DNA of 8,130 bases from the NCBI GenBank assembly GCA_000432335.1, contig HF995342.1:1-8130 (forward strand), given 5' to 3'. The position numbers and the translations under genes were made by a program. Below the pieces are notes generated by a model that was not told where the DNA came from, did no database searches, and saw only the letters and a program-made list of their open reading frames with translations. This DNA comes from Firmicutes bacterium CAG:646 (GTDB lineage: Bacteria > Bacillota > Clostridia > Lachnospirales > Lachnospiraceae). Of the stretch, positions 5,450-8,130 are shown in pieces. How positions within the stretch are numbered: position 1 is the first letter of the stretch; each line of letters begins with the position of its first letter.

Positions 5450-6790
5450 ATGTTTCGGAAGATTTTAATTGCTAATCGGGGAGAAATCGCAGTGCGCATT
5501 ATTCGCGCATGCAGAGAAATGGGAATTGAGACGGTGGCAGTGTATTCGGAGGCGGACAGGGAAGCGCTGCATACGCAGCTGGCAGACGAGGCGATTTGCA
5601 TTGGCGCTGCTCCAGCCATGGATAGTTATCTGAACATGGAACGGATTTTAAGCGCCTGTATCGCCGCAAAGGTAGACGCTATTCATCCGGGATTTGGATT
5701 TTTATCAGAAAACAGCAGATTTGTGGAAATGTGCGAGAAGTGCAATATTACCTTTATAGGTCCGTCTGCCCGGATGATGGATAAGATGGGAAATAAATCA
5801 GAGGCGAGAAAAACGATGGCGGCAGCAGGCGTGCCAGTAGTTCCCGGGACAAAAGAACCGGTGTATGATGCGCAGAAAGGGAAGGAACTGGCAAAGACTA
5901 TCGGTTATCCGGTGATGATTAAGGCATCTTTTGGAGGCGGCGGAAAAGGAATGAGAATTTCCTCAGGTCCGGAAGATTTTGAAGAAAATTTTAAAGTGGC
6001 GCAGTTAGAGGCAGTGAGAGGTTTTGGGGATCACACAATGTATATAGAAAAATATATTCAGGAGCCCCGGCATATCGAGTTTCAGATTGTCGCAGATAAG
6101 TACGGAAATGTAGTACAACTGGGAGAGCGGGACTGCTCTATTCAAAGACATCACCAGAAAATGATTGAGGAATCTCCCAGTGTGGCATTGGATGAAGAGC
6201 TTCGCCGGAAAATGGGAGAGGCTGCAGTAAGAGCAGCAAAAGCGGTTCAGTATGAAAGCGCGGGAACGGTGGAATTTCTTCTGGATAAGGATAAAAATTT
6301 TTATTTTATGGAAATGAATACCAGAATTCAGGTGGAACATCCTGTGACAGAGATGGTTTCCGGTGTGGATCTGATCAAAGAGATGATTTCTATTGCTGAG
6401 GGAAAACCTTTGAGTATGAAGCAGGAGGAAATACATCTGAATGGTCATGCAATGGAATGCAGGATCAATGCGGAAAACCCGGAAAAGAATTTTTGTCCCT
6501 GTCCCGGATTGATCCGGGAAGTACATTTGCCGGGAGGAAACGGTGTACGGATCGATACGGCGGTCTATAATGGGTACGAGATTCCTCCGTACTACGATTC
6601 CATGATAGCCAAGGTCATCGTTCATGGAAGAAGCCGGCAGGAGGCGATCGATAAAATGAGAAGTACGTTAGGGGAACTGATTATTGACGGAGTAACTACC
6701 AATGTGGATTTTCAGTATCAGATTTTGAATCATCCTGATTTTCAGGAGGGAGAGATCACCACAGATTTTATTTCCAGATATTTCACTTGA
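5450..6790 (+). CDS. accC: Biotin carboxylase subunit of acetyl-CoA carboxylase
   Basis: ATP-dependent carboxylation of the biotin on AccB with bicarbonate. The 446 residues match stand-alone AccC, with an N-terminal domain (1 to about 114, starting MFRKILIANRGEIAVRIIRA), an ATP-grasp domain (about 115-330) and a C-terminal domain. Visible active-site elements include Lys116, Lys158, the glycine-rich loop GGGGKGM (162-168), Lys237, Glu275, Glu288, Asn290, Arg292, Gln294, Glu296 (in MNTRIQVEHPVTE) and Arg338 in ECRINAE. The motif usually read as QRRHQK in E. coli is QRHHQK here (His234); this looks like lineage variation, not a defect. No biotinyl or carboxyltransferase domain is attached, which excludes pyruvate carboxylase. 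AAAGGAG (5434-5440) precedes ATG 5450 by 9 nt, and fabZ ends 17 nt before the start. Confidence 0.96.
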   Translation: MFRKILIANRGEIAVRIIRACREMGIETVAVYSEADREALHTQLADEAICIGAAPAMDSYLNMERILSACIAAKVDAIHPGFGFLSENSRFVEMCEKCNITFIGPSARMMDKMGNKSEARKTMAAAGVPVVPGTKEPVYDAQKGKELAKTIGYPVMIKASFGGGGKGMRISSGPEDFEENFKVAQLEAVRGFGDHTMYIEKYIQEPRHIEFQIVADKYGNVVQLGERDCSIQRHHQKMIEESPSVALDEELRRKMGEAAVRAAKAVQYESAGTVEFLLDKDKNFYFMEMNTRIQVEHPVTEMVSGVDLIKEMISIAEGKPLSMKQEEIHLNGHAMECRINAENPEKNFCPCPGLIREVHLPGGNGVRIDTAVYNGYEIPPYYDSMIAKVIVHGRSRQEAIDKMRSTLGELIIDGVTTNVDFQYQILNHPDFQEGEITTDFISRYFT

Positions 6791-6833
6791 GTGAAACAGC
6801 GGATAAAATAAGAATACCGGGAGGTTGGCAGGA

Positions 6834-8130
6834 ATGGCAAAATTAAAGCATATGTTTAAAAAAACGGCGGCTCTCTTCGGAGAGCGGGGGGAGGAAGAAG
6901 AAAAGAAGGAAGAGCCGTCTGTACCCGCAGGCTTATGGCTGAAGTGTTCGAAATGTGGCGAGATGGTTTATCGTGAGGATGTAAAAGCGCTGGGTTATGT
7001 ATGTCCGAAATGTGAGGGATATTTTCGGATCAAGACGAAAACGAGGATTCGTATGGTTGCAGATGCGGGAAGTTTTCAGGAATGGTTTTGCCATATGGAA
7101 GAGAAAAATCCTCTGGAATACCCGGGATATGAAGAAAAACTGGAGGAGCTTAAAAATAAAACAAAACTGGAAGAGGCGGTAACTGTAGGGGAATGTACCG
7201 TAAATGGGATAAAAACAGTTCTGGGCGTCTGTGACGCCCGTTTCCTTATGGGAAGTATGGGCTACGTGGTGGGAGAAAAAATCACGCAGGCATTTGAACG
7301 GGCGCGGGAAGAAAAGCTTCCAGTGGTTTTATTTTGCAGTTCTGGGGGAGCCAGAATGCAGGAGGGAATCGTATCTTTGATGCAGATGGCAAAGACTTCA
7401 GCAGCGATCCGCCGACATAGTGAGGAGGGACTTTTTTACCTTCCGGTACTGACAGACCCTACAACAGGAGGCGTTACCGCCAGTTTTGCCATGTTGGGTG
7501 ATGTGATTTTGGCGGAACCGGGAGCGCTGATCGGATTTGCCGGTCCCCGGGTAATTGCTCAGACGATTGGTCAAAAACTGCCGGAAGGATTCCAGAGAGC
7601 AGAATTTTTGGTGGAAAAAGGGATCATTGACGGAGTGATAAAAAGGCAGGAATTAAAAAAAGTAATTTATACACTTTTGAAAAACCATCAGCCGGCTATG
7701 AATTATAAAAATTATGGAAATAATCGTCTGGAAATCATAAAATCTGTCTTTCAGCAGCGTGTGCAGGAAGAAAAAAACGATAAAAAACATACAGCCTGGG
7801 AGCGAGTGGAAATTTCCAGAGATAAATGCCGTCCTGCCAGTATGGAATATATACAGCAGCTTTTTGATGAATTTTTGGAATTGCATGGAGACAGAGCTTT
7901 TCGTGATGACGGAGCAGTGATAGGAGGAATCGGTATGTTTAACGGACAGCCGGTGACGGTGATCGGTCATCAGAAAGGGAAAAATGTAAAAGAAAATATT
8001 CACAGAAATTTTGGAATGGCATCGCCGGAAGGATATCGAAAGGCGCTTCGCCTGATGAAACAGGCGGAAAAATTCGGACGTCCTGTGGTTTGTTTCGTGG
8101 ACACTCCGGGAGCAGCCTGTGGGATAGAAG
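6834..8130 (+). CDS. accDA: Fused acetyl-CoA carboxyltransferase AccD-AccA (3' end cut)
   Basis: Transfers the carboxyl from carboxybiotin-AccB to acetyl-CoA, giving malonyl-CoA. One open frame runs from ATG 6834 to the window end (432 codons plus one base) with no stop. Residues 1-286 are AccD: a zinc ribbon with Cys38, Cys41, Cys57 and Cys60 (CX2C-X15-CX2C), MGSMGYVVGEKI, SSGGARMQEG (169-178), PTTGGVTASFA (209-219) and IGFAGPRVIAQTIG. After a polar linker (about 287-319), residues 320-432 are AccA: YIQQLFDEFLELHGDRAF, GHQKG (378-382), RNFGMASPEGYRKALRLM and DTPGA (423-427). The rest of the AccA crotonase fold lies beyond the window. E. coli has these as two proteins in an alpha2-beta2 complex; here they form one chain, and the N-terminal helical part of AccA is shortened. 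GGGAGG (6819-6824) is 9 nt before the start, and accC ends 43 nt upstream. An unobserved frameshift cannot explain the fusion, since the frame is open throughout. Confidence 0.93.
   Translation, partial: MAKLKHMFKKTAALFGERGEEEEKKEEPSVPAGLWLKCSKCGEMVYREDVKALGYVCPKCEGYFRIKTKTRIRMVADAGSFQEWFCHMEEKNPLEYPGYEEKLEELKNKTKLEEAVTVGECTVNGIKTVLGVCDARFLMGSMGYVVGEKITQAFERAREEKLPVVLFCSSGGARMQEGIVSLMQMAKTSAAIRRHSEEGLFYLPVLTDPTTGGVTASFAMLGDVILAEPGALIGFAGPRVIAQTIGQKLPEGFQRAEFLVEKGIIDGVIKRQELKKVIYTLLKNHQPAMNYKNYGNNRLEIIKSVFQQRVQEEKNDKKHTAWERVEISRDKCRPASMEYIQQLFDEFLELHGDRAFRDDGAVIGGIGMFNGQPVTVIGHQKGKNVKENIHRNFGMASPEGYRKALRLMKQAEKFGRPVVCFVDTPGAACGIE
6870..6885 (+). other. UUCG-tetraloop hairpin inside the start of accDA
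   Basis: GCTCTC (6870-6875), TTCG and GAGAGC (6880-6885) form a perfect 6-bp stem closed by C-G around UUCG, the exceptionally stable cUUCGg tetraloop. It lies 36 nt downstream of the accDA start codon, encodes residues 13-17, and is followed by an uninterrupted purine stretch (6886-6914). No T run follows, so it is not a terminator. An effect on early translation or mRNA cleavage is conceivable, but codon choice alone could produce it. Confidence 0.5.

Noticed and set aside
6005..6625. 206-codon open frame on the minus strand inside accC
   Set aside because: It is a mirror of the accC reading frame, with no family resemblance and low-complexity composition.

Overview
This window is the type II fatty acid synthesis (FAS-II) operon of a low-GC Gram-positive bacterium, most likely a clostridial one such as a Lachnospiraceae relative. 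This rests on the gene content and order, the strong AAGGAG-type ribosome sites, an enoyl-ACP reductase of the FabK type, and a fused AccD-AccA. The genus assignment is inference. All genes are on the + strand and run in the order acpP, fabK, fabD, fabG, fabF, accB, fabZ, accC, accD-accA. This is the streptococcal/clostridial fab cluster order, but without the fabT and fabH genes that commonly precede acpP there.

Positions 1-285 hold the end of an upstream transcription unit (a clean intrinsic terminator at 4-34) and a dense regulatory region. It contains a textbook sigma-A promoter (TTGACA, 17 bp, TATACT at 208-236). A 13-bp inverted repeat with the form of a FabT operator overlaps its -10 and start site. 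Farther upstream, two perfect DnaA-box 9-mers in opposite orientation lie almost symmetrically around a TTGTGCACAA palindrome, and a possible second promoter lies among them. acpP (286-519) follows, and a strong hairpin covers its stop codon. The hairpin could act as a leaky terminator or mRNA 3'-end stabiliser that makes ACP message more abundant than the rest of the operon.

Positions 594-4525 encode the elongation enzymes: FabK (enoyl reduction), FabD (malonyl transfer), FabG (ketoreduction) and FabF (condensation). The fabK-fabD gap holds a one-mismatch copy of the FabT-like repeat behind a TATAAT. Positions 4528-8130 encode the malonyl-CoA supply and the dehydratase: AccB (biotin carrier), FabZ, AccC (biotin carboxylase) and a carboxyltransferase whose beta (AccD) and alpha (AccA) parts are in one open frame cut by the window end. 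Together the genes make malonyl-CoA, load it on ACP and run the elongation cycle. The only core FAS-II activity not seen is the initiating synthase FabH.

Catalytic residues are intact in every enzyme whose active site lies inside the window. I see no mobile element, CRISPR, tRNA or rRNA. This is a core metabolic locus. The points of interest are regulatory (DnaA boxes, FabT-like sites, the acpP hairpin) and the accD-accA fusion, not a new defence or accessory system.
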